This document shows, in pieces, positions 16,069 through 23,978 of a DNA stretch of 64,000 bases. Position 1 is the stretch's first letter; every line of letters begins with the position of its first letter. The notes under the pieces were generated by a model, which did not search any database, had not been told where the DNA came from, and saw nothing but the letters and a program-made list of their open reading frames with translations. Where the stretch lies: NCBI GenBank assembly GCA_031551695.1, contig JAVBNG010000001.1:62001-126000 (forward strand). Reading direction: 5' to 3'. The stretch comes from JAAYCI01 sp031551695. GTDB lineage: Bacteria; Bacillota; Clostridia; Oscillospirales; Ruminococcaceae. The position numbers and the translations under genes are program-made.

Positions 16069-17028
16069 ATGATTAGCATCAACAAACGCGCCATGAAAGT
16101 GGTGCGCGAGATCATGGAAAACGCCGAAGACCTGCGCTGCAAAGTGGTGAAAATGGACTGCGGCGCCACCATCATCGACATGGGGCAGGAAGTGCCCGGC
16201 AGCTGGGAGGCCGGGCTCTTGTTCACCCGCGCCGACATCGGCGACCTCGGCATTTGCCAATACGGCACCTTCCCGCTGGACCAGCACTACAACTTCACTT
16301 CCATTGAAATGTTCATCGACCAGCCCCTTATCGCCTGCCTTGGCGCGCAAATTGCCGGCTGGAAGCTGGGCGACGGCGAGTACGCCACCATCGGCAGCGG
16401 CCCGGCGCGCGCTTTGGCCCACCACCCCAGCGACTGGTACTTTGAAATGACCGACTACAAAGACGAGTGGCACGAGGCCGTTTTGTGCGTGCAGGACATC
16501 AAATACCCCAGCGAAGACGTGGCCCTGGAAGTGGCCAAATGGTGCAAGGTGAAGCCGGAGGATCTGTATATCCTCACGTCCCCCTCGAACTGCATCGTGG
16601 CCAGCGTGCAGGTAAGCGCCCGCATGCTGGAGCAGACCTGCCACAAAATGTTTGAGAAAAAGTTTGACCCGAAGCAACTGGTGGAAATGCGCGGCCGCGC
16701 CCCGGTGGCCCCCTTCTGCAAGGACGAATTGAAAACCATGGGCCGCATCAACGACGCCCTCATCTACGGCTGCGAAGTGGAGCTGTGGGTGGATGCGGAC
16801 GACGAGGAAGTGAAACGCGTAACCCCGCAGCTGGTGGGCGTTACCAGCAGCCCCTGCTATGGCGAAAGCTTTGAAAAAATCTTCGTGGACGCCGGCAAGG
16901 ACTTTTTCTTCATCGACCACGATGTGCATTCCCTCGCCAAGGTGCAAATCCACAACATCCGCACGGGCTCGTCCTTCCGCGCGGGCGAAATCAACTACGA
17001 AGCGCTGAAACGCAGCTTTTTGGACTAA
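16069..17028 (+). CDS. methenyltetrahydromethanopterin cyclohydrolase (Mch) family protein 2
   Basis: 319 aa, full family length, and the most archaeal-like of the three. EVPGSWEAGLLFTRADIGDL, MFIDQPLIACLGAQIAGW, GSGPARALAHHP, VQVSARMLEQ (Arg185, Glu188 in the SAR..E signature), MGRINDALIYG, YGESFEKIF, FRAGEINYE. I see nothing suggesting methanopterin biosynthesis, so a novel cyclic substrate or a moonlighting C-N hydrolase role is likely. GAGGAG precedes ATG 16069. Directly upstream of the E1-alpha gene with a 20-bp gap. Confidence 0.9.
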   Translation: MISINKRAMKVVREIMENAEDLRCKVVKMDCGATIIDMGQEVPGSWEAGLLFTRADIGDLGICQYGTFPLDQHYNFTSIEMFIDQPLIACLGAQIAGWKLGDGEYATIGSGPARALAHHPSDWYFEMTDYKDEWHEAVLCVQDIKYPSEDVALEVAKWCKVKPEDLYILTSPSNCIVASVQVSARMLEQTCHKMFEKKFDPKQLVEMRGRAPVAPFCKDELKTMGRINDALIYGCEVELWVDADDEEVKRVTPQLVGVTSSPCYGESFEKIFVDAGKDFFFIDHDVHSLAKVQIHNIRTGSSFRAGEINYEALKRSFLD

Positions 17029-17048
17029 GGCAAAAGGAGGCCGAAAAC

Positions 17049-18026
17049 ATGGCATTGAGCAAAGCAAGGCTGGTGAAGGTGTACAAGGACATGTACATGA
17101 TCCGCCGGTTTGAAGAAGTGATTGAAAAATACGCGGCCAACGGCACCATCCCCGGCTTCGTGCACCTGTCCATCGGGCAGGAGGCCTGCCAGGCGGGCGT
17201 GGTGGACGCGCTGAAAAAAACCGACTACAAATTCCCGGACCACCGCGGCCACGGCGCCATTGCCCTGTGCGGCACGGACCCGAAGCTGGTGATGGCCGAG
17301 ATTTTCTCCAAGGCCACCGGCATCAACGGCGGCCGCGGCGGCAGCATGCACGTGAACGATTTGGAATGCCGCAACATGGGCTTTAACGGCATCCAGGGCT
17401 CCACCATGGTAACGTGCCTTGGCACGGCCTTTGCCAGCCGTTACAACAAAACAGATGACGTGACCGCCGTGTTCTTCGGCGACGGCACCCTTGGCGAAGG
17501 CACCTGCCACGAAAGCCTGAACCTGGCCGCCACGTGGAAGCTGCCCGTCATTTACTGCCTCATCAACAACCAGTACGCCATCTCCACCCACTACCACGAA
17601 GCCCACCCGCAAAAAGAGCTGAAAACCTGGGCCGAGGGATATGAAATTCCCAGCTACCGCATTGACGGCAACGACGTGGAGGCGGTGATCGCCGCCGTGG
17701 AAAAAGCCGCCGCCCGCGCCCGCAAGGGCGAAGGCCCCACCTTCCTTGAAATGATGAGCTACCGCTGGCAGGGCCATTTTGCCGGAGACCCCGCCGCCTA
17801 CCGCCCGGACGAGGAAGTGGCCGAGTGGAAAGCGAAGGACCCGGTGAAGAAGACCCGCGCCGACCTTGTGAAAAAACACAAGCTGAAAGAAAAAGAAGTG
17901 GCCGACATGGAAGCGAAAATAGACGCGGACATCGAGGACATGCTGCAATTTTCACTGGAAAGCCCGTCGCCCACAGTGGCGGACGCGCTGACCCATGTGT
18001 ACGCCGACAGGGAGGTGACGGTATGA
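17049..18026 (+). CDS. thiamine-diphosphate 2-oxoacid dehydrogenase E1 alpha (acetoin dehydrogenase AcoA-like)
   Basis: 325 aa. ThDP motif GDGTLGEG (144 on) to INN (173-174), HRGHGAIALCG, GGRGGSMH, and the phosphorylation-loop-like GHFAGDPAAYR. Together with the next gene it makes a heterotetrameric E1 that decarboxylates or cleaves a 2-oxo compound or an acetoin-like diketone precursor and passes the acyl group to E2-lipoate. AAAGGAGG ribosome site; the stop overlaps the E1 beta start (ATGA). Confidence 0.93.
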   Translation: MALSKARLVKVYKDMYMIRRFEEVIEKYAANGTIPGFVHLSIGQEACQAGVVDALKKTDYKFPDHRGHGAIALCGTDPKLVMAEIFSKATGINGGRGGSMHVNDLECRNMGFNGIQGSTMVTCLGTAFASRYNKTDDVTAVFFGDGTLGEGTCHESLNLAATWKLPVIYCLINNQYAISTHYHEAHPQKELKTWAEGYEIPSYRIDGNDVEAVIAAVEKAAARARKGEGPTFLEMMSYRWQGHFAGDPAAYRPDEEVAEWKAKDPVKKTRADLVKKHKLKEKEVADMEAKIDADIEDMLQFSLESPSPTVADALTHVYADREVTV

Positions 18027-19000
18027 GCCGCCAGATAACCTACGCAAAAGCCATTAACGAGGCGCTGCACCAGAGCATGGAGCGCGACCCCGCCGTGTTC
18101 GTGCTGGGCGAGGACGTTGCCAAAATGGGCGGCGACTTCGGCATTACCCAGGGCATTTACCACAAGTGGCCGGACCGCATTTTCGACACCGCTTTGAGCG
18201 AAAGCGCCATCATGGGCCTTTCCAACGGCGCTGGCCTGTGCGGCCTGCGCCCGGTGCCGGAAATCATGTTCGCGGACTTTTTGGGCGTTTGCTTCGACCA
18301 GGTGGTGAACAACGCCGCGAAGCTGCGCTTCATGTTCGGCGGCAAGGCGGGCGCGCCAATTACGGTTCGCGCCGTACAGGGCGCGGGCATCCGCTGCGCG
18401 TACCACCATTCCGCCTGCGTGGAAAGCTGGTTCATGAACACGCCGGGCCTCGTGGTGGTGTCGCCGTCGTCTCCGTACGAGGCGAAGGGTATGCTTACCG
18501 CCGCCATCCGCAACGACAACCCGGTGCTGTTTTTGGAGCACAAGATTTTGTACAACACCAAGGGCGAAGTGCCGGAAGAATACTACGAAATTCCGCTGTA
18601 CGAGGCGGAGATTGAACGCGAAGGCGGCGACGTGACTATCATTGGCCTGCAAACCACGCTGCCGCTGGCCCACGAGGCCGCTGATGCGCTTGCCGCCAAG
18701 GGTGTTTCTGCCGAGATCATCGATTTGCGCACCGTGGCCCCCTACGACAAAGAGACCCTGAAGGACTCCGTGGCCAAAACGGGCCGCCTCGTCATTGCCC
18801 AGGAAGGCCCGAAATGCGGCGGCTGGGCGGCGGAGCTTTCGGCCATGATTACGGAAGACCTGTTCGAATACCTGCGCGCGCCCATCAAGCGTGTCACCTC
18901 CATGGACGTGCCCATCGCCTTTGCGCCGGTGCTGGAGGACTATGTGCTGCCGCAAACCAGCCAAATCGTGGTGGCCTGCGAAGAGCTGATGGAATTTTAA
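18023..19000 (+). CDS. 2-oxoacid dehydrogenase E1 beta (AcoB-like)
   Basis: 325 aa. TYAKAINEALHQSM, VLGEDVAKMGGDFG, FDTALSESAIMG, VVVSPSSPYEAKGML and the C-terminal transketolase domain (EIIDLRTVAPYDKETL, KRVTSMDVPIAFAP) are family hallmarks. ATG 18023 overlaps E1 alpha by 4 bp, so synthesis is coupled for a 1:1 complex. Confidence 0.94.
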   Translation: MSRQITYAKAINEALHQSMERDPAVFVLGEDVAKMGGDFGITQGIYHKWPDRIFDTALSESAIMGLSNGAGLCGLRPVPEIMFADFLGVCFDQVVNNAAKLRFMFGGKAGAPITVRAVQGAGIRCAYHHSACVESWFMNTPGLVVVSPSSPYEAKGMLTAAIRNDNPVLFLEHKILYNTKGEVPEEYYEIPLYEAEIEREGGDVTIIGLQTTLPLAHEAADALAAKGVSAEIIDLRTVAPYDKETLKDSVAKTGRLVIAQEGPKCGGWAAELSAMITEDLFEYLRAPIKRVTSMDVPIAFAPVLEDYVLPQTSQIVVACEELMEF

Positions 19001-19058
19001 ATTTGTGCCTAAGAGCAGCCGCCATTTCATGGCGACTGCTCTGGAAAGGAAGGCAAGC

Positions 19059-20387
19059 ATGCCGGTAACGATCATCATGCCCAAATTCGGCCTTTCGATG
19101 GAGGAGGGCACCATCGGCGAATGGTTCGTGAAAGAGGGCGACGCCGTGAAGGCGGGCCAGCCCATTGCGAACGTGAGCAGTGAAAAGCTGAACAACGAGG
19201 CCACCGCCCCACAGGACGGCGTGGTGGCAAAGCTGCTGCTGGGCGAGGGGGACACCCTGCCCTGCGGCGAGCCCATCGCCATTTTGGCGGTGAATGGGGA
19301 GAGTGTGGACGCCAGCGGCGTAAGCGCCGCTGGCAACGGCGTTGCGGCGGCGGCGGAAAAAGCGGTGCCTTCCCCTGCGGCCGTTGCCCCGGCTGCATCT
19401 TCTGCACAAGTTGCCCCGGCGGTGGCACAGTCACAGCAGGGAACTGCCCCGGCGCAGCCGGTCAAAATCACCCCCCGCGCCAAAAAAATTGCCGAGGCCA
19501 AGGGCCTCAGCTACGCCCACATCGTGGGCACGGGCCGCCACGGCTTTATCACCATCGAGGATTTGAAGCGCGAAGGCCGCCCGGCCGGGGCCGGCGCGCA
19601 GGTTGCAGCCGTCGCGCCTGCAGCACAAGCGCCCGCGGTGCAGCCACAATACGCCGCGCCCCATCCCACGCCGCTTCCTGTGGCGTATACGCCCGCTGCC
19701 GAAAACCAGCAGCCGATGGCAATGACGCCGATGCAGAAGGCCGTTTCGAACGGCATGATGCAAAGCCTCGCCGGTGCCGCGCAGGTCACCATCATGACGG
19801 AGGCCAATGTGCAGCCGCTGATGGACACCTACGAGGGCCTGAAGGGCAAGTACAACGCCGCGGGCGTGAAGCTTTCCGTCACCGCCATGCTGGTGAAAGC
19901 TGTTGCCATGGCGCTGGAAAACCACCCCGCCGTACGCCGCCGCCAGGTGGACGACAGCCACATCGTGCAGATGGAAGGCATCGACATCGGCATCGCCGTG
20001 GACGTGCCGGACGGGCTGATCGTGCCAGTCATCCGCGCGGCAAATTTGAAGGATTTGCGCGCCATCTGCCTGGAACTGGCTGACCTTGCCGCCCGCGCCA
20101 AAACCGGCGCGCTGGTGGAGAGCGAAATGGGCGGCGCCGTCATCACCGTGTCCAACCTCGGCATGTTCGGCATTACCTATTTCACCCCGGTGCTGAACAC
20201 GCCGGAGCCGTGCCTGCTCGGCGTGGGTGCCATCACGCAGAAGCCCGTCATCAAAAACGGCGGCATTTTTACGATGAGTGCCATGAACCTCAGCCTTACC
20301 CATGACCACCGCACCGTGAACGGCGCGCCCGCAGCCCGCTTCCTGCAGGAAATGGTGGCCAATCTGTGCGATTTCCGCTGGGTGTAA
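19059..20387 (+). CDS. dihydrolipoamide acyltransferase E2 (AcoC-like)
   Basis: 442 aa. Lipoyl domain 1-80 with lipoylated Lys43 in SSEKLNNE; Ala/Pro-rich linker; E1/E3-binding domain ITPRAKKIAEAKGL...GTGRHGFITIEDL; second linker; catalytic domain ending DHRTVNGAPAARFL. The active-site His417 is present but the usual HxxxDG is HxxxNG (Asn421), a change worth noting. GGAAAGGAAGG precedes ATG 19059. Core of the complex. Confidence 0.93.
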   Translation: MPVTIIMPKFGLSMEEGTIGEWFVKEGDAVKAGQPIANVSSEKLNNEATAPQDGVVAKLLLGEGDTLPCGEPIAILAVNGESVDASGVSAAGNGVAAAAEKAVPSPAAVAPAASSAQVAPAVAQSQQGTAPAQPVKITPRAKKIAEAKGLSYAHIVGTGRHGFITIEDLKREGRPAGAGAQVAAVAPAAQAPAVQPQYAAPHPTPLPVAYTPAAENQQPMAMTPMQKAVSNGMMQSLAGAAQVTIMTEANVQPLMDTYEGLKGKYNAAGVKLSVTAMLVKAVAMALENHPAVRRRQVDDSHIVQMEGIDIGIAVDVPDGLIVPVIRAANLKDLRAICLELADLAARAKTGALVESEMGGAVITVSNLGMFGITYFTPVLNTPEPCLLGVGAITQKPVIKNGGIFTMSAMNLSLTHDHRTVNGAPAARFLQEMVANLCDFRWV

Positions 20388-20422
20388 GAAAACTGATTTG
20401 CATCCGGCGTGGAGGGACAACT

Positions 20423-21826
20423 ATGTTTGATTTGATCGTCATCGGCGCGGGGCCCGGCGGCTATGTGGCCGCCATCCGCGCGGCGCAGTTGGGCATGAAA
20501 ACACTGGTGGTGGAAAAAGACGCCCCCGGCGGCACCTGCCTGAATGTGGGCTGCATCCCCACCAAAACTTTGTACAAGGACGCCCAGGTGGTGGGCTATT
20601 TCCAGCACGCGGAAGAGTATGGCGTCAAGCCCGAAGGTGGATTTTCCATCGACCTTGACCTTGTGCAAAAGCGCAAGGCCAAGGTGGTGGAACAGCTTGT
20701 GGGCGGCGTGGCGGGCCTGTTTACCGCAAACGGCGTGGAATACGTGCAGGGCATGGCAAAATTCACCGCCCAAAATGCCGTCGAGGTGAAAACCGCGGAC
20801 GGCAAAACCCAAAGTCACACGGCGAAGCGCATCCTCATCGCCAGCGGCAGCAAAAGCGCCATGCCGCCGGTGCCGGGCCTCGATTTGCCCGGCGTCATCA
20901 CCAGCACCGAGGCGTTGAGCCTGACAAAGCTGCCGAAGCATATGGTCATTATCGGCGGCGGCGTCATCGGCATCGAGTTCGCGGGTATTTACCGCGCCTT
21001 CGGCAGCGAGGTGACCGTCATCGAGTTCATGCCCTCCATTTTGCCCACCATGGACGCGGAACTGGCCAAACGCCTGCGCCCGTCCCTTTCTAAGCGCGGC
21101 GTGAAGCTGATGGTGGACTCGAAAGTGGAACAATGCGAAAAAACGAAGGACGGCCTGCGCCTGTCCGTGGCGGCAAAGGGCAAAACAGAAACCATCGACT
21201 GTGACTGCGTGCTGGTCTCCACCGGGCGCACCTGCCTGACGGAGGGTTTGAACCTGGAAGCGGCGGGCGTGCGGTTCGGGCGCGGCATTCCCGTGGACGA
21301 AAACTACGAGACCAATGTGAAAGGCATCTACGCCGTGGGCGACGTGACGGGCCGGGTGATGCTGGCCCACGTGGCGTCCGCCGAGGGCGTTGCCTGCGTG
21401 GAGCGCATGGCCGGCGGAAAAACCGCCGTGGACTATGATAAAATCCCCGCCGCGGTGTTCACCTTCCCGGAAATTGCAAGTGTTGGTTTCACCGAAGAAC
21501 AACAGAAAGAAAAAGGCATTGCCTTCGCCGTGGGCAAAAGCAATTTTTCCGCCAACGGCAAAGCCATGACCATGAACGACACCGACGGCTTTGTGAAGGT
21601 GCTGGCAAGCGAGGATTTGCAAACCATTTTGGGCGTGCATATCATCGGGCCGAACGCAAGCGATCTCATCACCGAGGCCGTGGCCGCCATGCATGCAGAG
21701 CTTACCGTGGAGGAGACCGCCGCCATGATGCACGGCCATCCCACGCTTAGCGAGGTGTTTATGGAAGCGGTGGAAGGCTTACTCGGCAAGGCCATCCATG
21801 CGGCGCCCGCCAAAAAGAAGCCGTAA
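20423..21826 (+). CDS. lpdA: dihydrolipoamide dehydrogenase E3
   Basis: 467 aa. FAD motif VIGAGPGGYVAA, redox disulfide GGTCLNVGCIPTK (Cys39/Cys44), NAD motif IIGGGVIGIEFA, GIYAVGDVTG, and the C-terminal HGHPTLSEVFMEA with the catalytic His-Glu pair. Reoxidises E2 dihydrolipoamide with NAD. Dedicated E3 of this operon; start ATG 20423 with GGAGGG upstream. Confidence 0.95.
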   Translation: MFDLIVIGAGPGGYVAAIRAAQLGMKTLVVEKDAPGGTCLNVGCIPTKTLYKDAQVVGYFQHAEEYGVKPEGGFSIDLDLVQKRKAKVVEQLVGGVAGLFTANGVEYVQGMAKFTAQNAVEVKTADGKTQSHTAKRILIASGSKSAMPPVPGLDLPGVITSTEALSLTKLPKHMVIIGGGVIGIEFAGIYRAFGSEVTVIEFMPSILPTMDAELAKRLRPSLSKRGVKLMVDSKVEQCEKTKDGLRLSVAAKGKTETIDCDCVLVSTGRTCLTEGLNLEAAGVRFGRGIPVDENYETNVKGIYAVGDVTGRVMLAHVASAEGVACVERMAGGKTAVDYDKIPAAVFTFPEIASVGFTEEQQKEKGIAFAVGKSNFSANGKAMTMNDTDGFVKVLASEDLQTILGVHIIGPNASDLITEAVAAMHAELTVEETAAMMHGHPTLSEVFMEAVEGLLGKAIHAAPAKKKP

Positions 21827-21857
21827 AAAGAGCCTGAAAGAAAAGGGGAGACCACCT

Positions 21858-22211
21858 ATGGAAGTGAAATGCACGCGGTTCGACCCGCCCCGGTTCATCG
21901 AAGAGCTCACCTTTTGGGTGAAGCCGGAACTGATTGACCAGTACATCGAGTTGGACAGCCAATTGTGGGTGCCCGCCCTGTGCACGCGGCAGGGTTTTTT
22001 GGGCAGCGAGGTATGGCTGGGCGAAGAGGGCACCGGCGAAATCACAATGCTGTACTTTTGGGAAACATACGAGGATTTTGCCGGCCTTGACGAAGTGTGG
22101 CAAAACGACCTGAAAGACAAAACGAACGCGGCCATGGGCGAGGGGAACATGCGCTTCATTGGCCAAATGGAAAAAAGCCAAAAGAAATTTAAGGCGCGGG
22201 AATATCGCTGA
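21858..22211 (+). CDS. small dimeric alpha/beta-barrel protein, TIGR03792-like
   Basis: 117 aa. The pattern LDSQLWVPALCTRQGFLGSE followed by VWLGEE...EITMLYFWETYEDF resembles TIGR03792/antibiotic-biosynthesis-monooxygenase-like barrels. AAAAGGGGAG ribosome site, 31 bp after the E3 stop, last gene of the operon. Role not known; such folds can be small oxygenases, isomerases or binding proteins, and an anaerobe makes an isomerase or chaperone-like role more likely. Family call moderate. Confidence 0.7.
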   Translation: MEVKCTRFDPPRFIEELTFWVKPELIDQYIELDSQLWVPALCTRQGFLGSEVWLGEEGTGEITMLYFWETYEDFAGLDEVWQNDLKDKTNAAMGEGNMRFIGQMEKSQKKFKAREYR

Positions 22212-22262
22212 CCCCGCCGCCCGTTTGTGCCGCTTTCAAAAGCAGGTGCTCTGCCACCGAAA

Positions 22263-22276
22263 TGTAAGCGGTTACA
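22263..22276. promoter_or_regulatory. cre-like / LacI-family operator
   Basis: TGTAAGCGGTTACA matches the CcpA cre consensus (TGNAANCGNWNNCW) and differs by one base from the two LacI operators near 6.3 and 7.5 kb. It sits 52 bp past the end of the dehydrogenase operon and about 0.5 kb before the BMP gene. A weaker partner TGTAACCGTTTTTA is at 22590-22603. The 22212-22760 gap is AT-rich and otherwise holds the BMP promoter and operator. Confidence 0.6.
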
Positions 22277-22480
22277 GAAAATTTACAGTTTGCTTTGTAT
22301 CACCTAACACTAATACTTCGTCCGTAGAAAAACAGATGAACAAATAAAACGAAAAATCGAATAAAATTCAGATTTTTTATAAAAACAAACATGGAGTGGC
22401 GGCGCCGCAACGGAAAGTGATTTGTGGCAATTCCACAATAATGTAGGCGATATCTTGTTTATAGTGATACTAAGTTTCCC

Positions 22481-22509
22481 TTGACTTTCCCACGCCGTCT
22501 TGCTAGAAT
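22481..22509 (+). promoter_or_regulatory. strong promoter of the BMP/ABC operon
   Basis: TTGACT (22481-22486), 17 bp, TAGAAT (22504-22509), leaving a leader of roughly 240 nt before the ATG at 22761. Confidence 0.8.
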
Positions 22510-22520
22510 GTGGGTGTAGA

Positions 22521-22541
22521 TTATCAACAATTTGTTGGTAA
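22521..22541. promoter_or_regulatory. 21-bp operator-like palindrome
   Basis: TTATCAACAA-T-TTGTTGGTAA: 10-bp arms with one mismatch around a central T, starting 11 bp after the -10 box, at the expected transcription start. No regulator gene is adjacent. Confidence 0.7.
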
Positions 22542-22760
22542 ACACCAAAGTTTTTTTGGCATATTGTGTATCTATCGGATTTTTGCACATGTAACCGTTT
22601 TTATTTGTTGAAAGGCCCGCCTACAAGGCTGTTTATCTTGATTTATGAAGCATTCAAGAGTCAATCGTAAGGCATTATTCCTTGATTACCCATGTGAATC
22701 CTTTGTACCAAAATGAACAGTGACGTGGCAGGCTTTATTTATTTACCAGGAGGTTACTTT

Positions 22761-23849
22761 ATGAAAAAAGCACTTGCACTTATTCTGGCCCTCATGCTTG
22801 CGTTCTCGCTTGCCGCCTGCGGCGGCAGCACTTCTTCGTCCGAGGCCGTTTCCAGTGAAGCCGCTTCCACGGAAGCTTCTTCCGAAGCCACCGAGTCCAC
22901 CGGCGCGGAAGAGTCCGGCACTGTCGACGCCTCGTCCCTGCGCGTTGCCATGCTGCTGCCCGGCCCCATCAACGACGGCGGCTGGAACACCATGGCCTAT
23001 ACCGCCCTGCAGGAAGCCGAGACCCAACTGGGCGCTGAAATTGCCTACACCGAGAACGTGACCCCGAACGACCAGGTGAAGCTGCTGCAGCAGTACGCTT
23101 CCCAGGGCTACAATGTCGTTATCGGCCACGGCTATGAGTTCAAGGATTCCCTGCTGCAGGTTGGCGAGGAATACCCCGACGTCGCGTTCCTGAACTTTGG
23201 CTCCGCCGACACCGAGAACGGCGTGAACGTGGGTTCCATCAGCTACGCCTACGGCCAAACCGGCGCCCTGATGGGCGTGCTGGCGGGCCAGCTGGAAGGC
23301 GTTACCAAAGTGGGCGTCATCCATGCGTTTGAAAACCCCACCGGCGAAACAGAGAGCAAGAACGTGGAGCACTTTGCCAAAAAGTACAACCCTGACATCG
23401 AGTTCACCTACAGCTACACCCAGGACTGGGATGACATCAACAAGGGCAAAGAGGCCGCCGTGGCCCTTTTGAACAACGGCTGCCAGCTGATCGTCACCGA
23501 CATGTCCGGCCCCACCGACGCCATTCTGCAGGCCGTGGGCGATGCCGGCGCCCAGTTCATCGAAATCACCTTCGACGCGTCCAGCCTGGCCCCCGACCTT
23601 GTGGTTTGCTCGGCCGTGCACGACGCCACGAAAGCCACCCTGGAAGCCCTGAAGGCTGTGCAGGCCGGCGAGTTCAGCGGCGGCGTTATGAGCTTCGGCA
23701 TCGAAGAAGGCGTTATGTCCGTGGGCACTTACGGCCCCATGGTAACAGACGAGATGAAAGCCGAAGTGGAAAAAGTGCAGGCGGAGATCGTTGCCGGCAC
23801 TGCCGACCTGATGAGCATGGAAGCCATCACCAGCGGCGAAACCCCGTGA
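22761..23849 (+). CDS. BMP-family (PnrA/RfuA-type) ABC transporter substrate-binding lipoprotein
   Basis: 362 aa. Lipoprotein signal with lipobox SLAAC (Cys20), Ser/Glu/Thr-rich tether, then the Bmp domain: LLPGPINDGGWNTMAYTALQ, NVVIGHGYEFKDSLLQ, FLNFGSADTENGVNVGSISY, LIVTDMSGPTDAILQAV. The family binds nucleosides (PnrA, BmpA) or riboflavin (RfuA). AGGAGG before ATG 22761. First gene of a complete importer operon; its own hairpin at 23893 may keep it expressed above the other subunits. Confidence 0.95.
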   Translation: MKKALALILALMLAFSLAACGGSTSSSEAVSSEAASTEASSEATESTGAEESGTVDASSLRVAMLLPGPINDGGWNTMAYTALQEAETQLGAEIAYTENVTPNDQVKLLQQYASQGYNVVIGHGYEFKDSLLQVGEEYPDVAFLNFGSADTENGVNVGSISYAYGQTGALMGVLAGQLEGVTKVGVIHAFENPTGETESKNVEHFAKKYNPDIEFTYSYTQDWDDINKGKEAAVALLNNGCQLIVTDMSGPTDAILQAVGDAGAQFIEITFDASSLAPDLVVCSAVHDATKATLEALKAVQAGEFSGGVMSFGIEEGVMSVGTYGPMVTDEMKAEVEKVQAEIVAGTADLMSMEAITSGETP

Positions 23850-23892
23850 TAGAATTCCCTGGCACATAAATGAACGGTATTGATTTAAGACT

Positions 23893-23928
23893 CTGCGGCG
23901 GGCGGCTGGTTCCGTCCGCCGCAGTTTT
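23893..23928 (+). terminator. intra-operon terminator/attenuator after the binding-protein gene
   Basis: 13-bp stem CTGCGGCGGGCGG / CCGTCCGCCGCAG (one G-T), loop CTGGTT, then TTTT. Partial termination here would give more binding protein than ATPase and permeases. A second small hairpin AGCCGGC-AAG-GCCGGCT follows at 23935-23951. Confidence 0.75.
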
Positions 23929-23978
23929 CAAAAAAGCCGGCAAGGCCGGCTGATTGCGTGTCTGGCGTGGGAGGTACT

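Noticed and set aside
16069..17028. Assigning mch and a methanopterin C1 pathway
   Set aside because: Homology is clear, but no other H4MPT or methanofuran gene is present; context points to a different substrate, so no gene symbol is given.
17798..19501. 567-residue minus-strand open frame across E1 alpha, E1 beta and E2
   Set aside because: Spans three well-supported genes on the other strand; produced by high GC codon use.
22310..22588. 92-residue minus-strand open frame in the gap before the BMP gene
   Set aside because: No ribosome site or recognisable protein; it overlaps the promoter and operator of the importer operon.
22510..22760. Riboswitch in the BMP leader
   Set aside because: Leader is long, but I could not identify purine, FMN, SAM, THF or other known aptamer motifs; only the operator palindrome is convincing.
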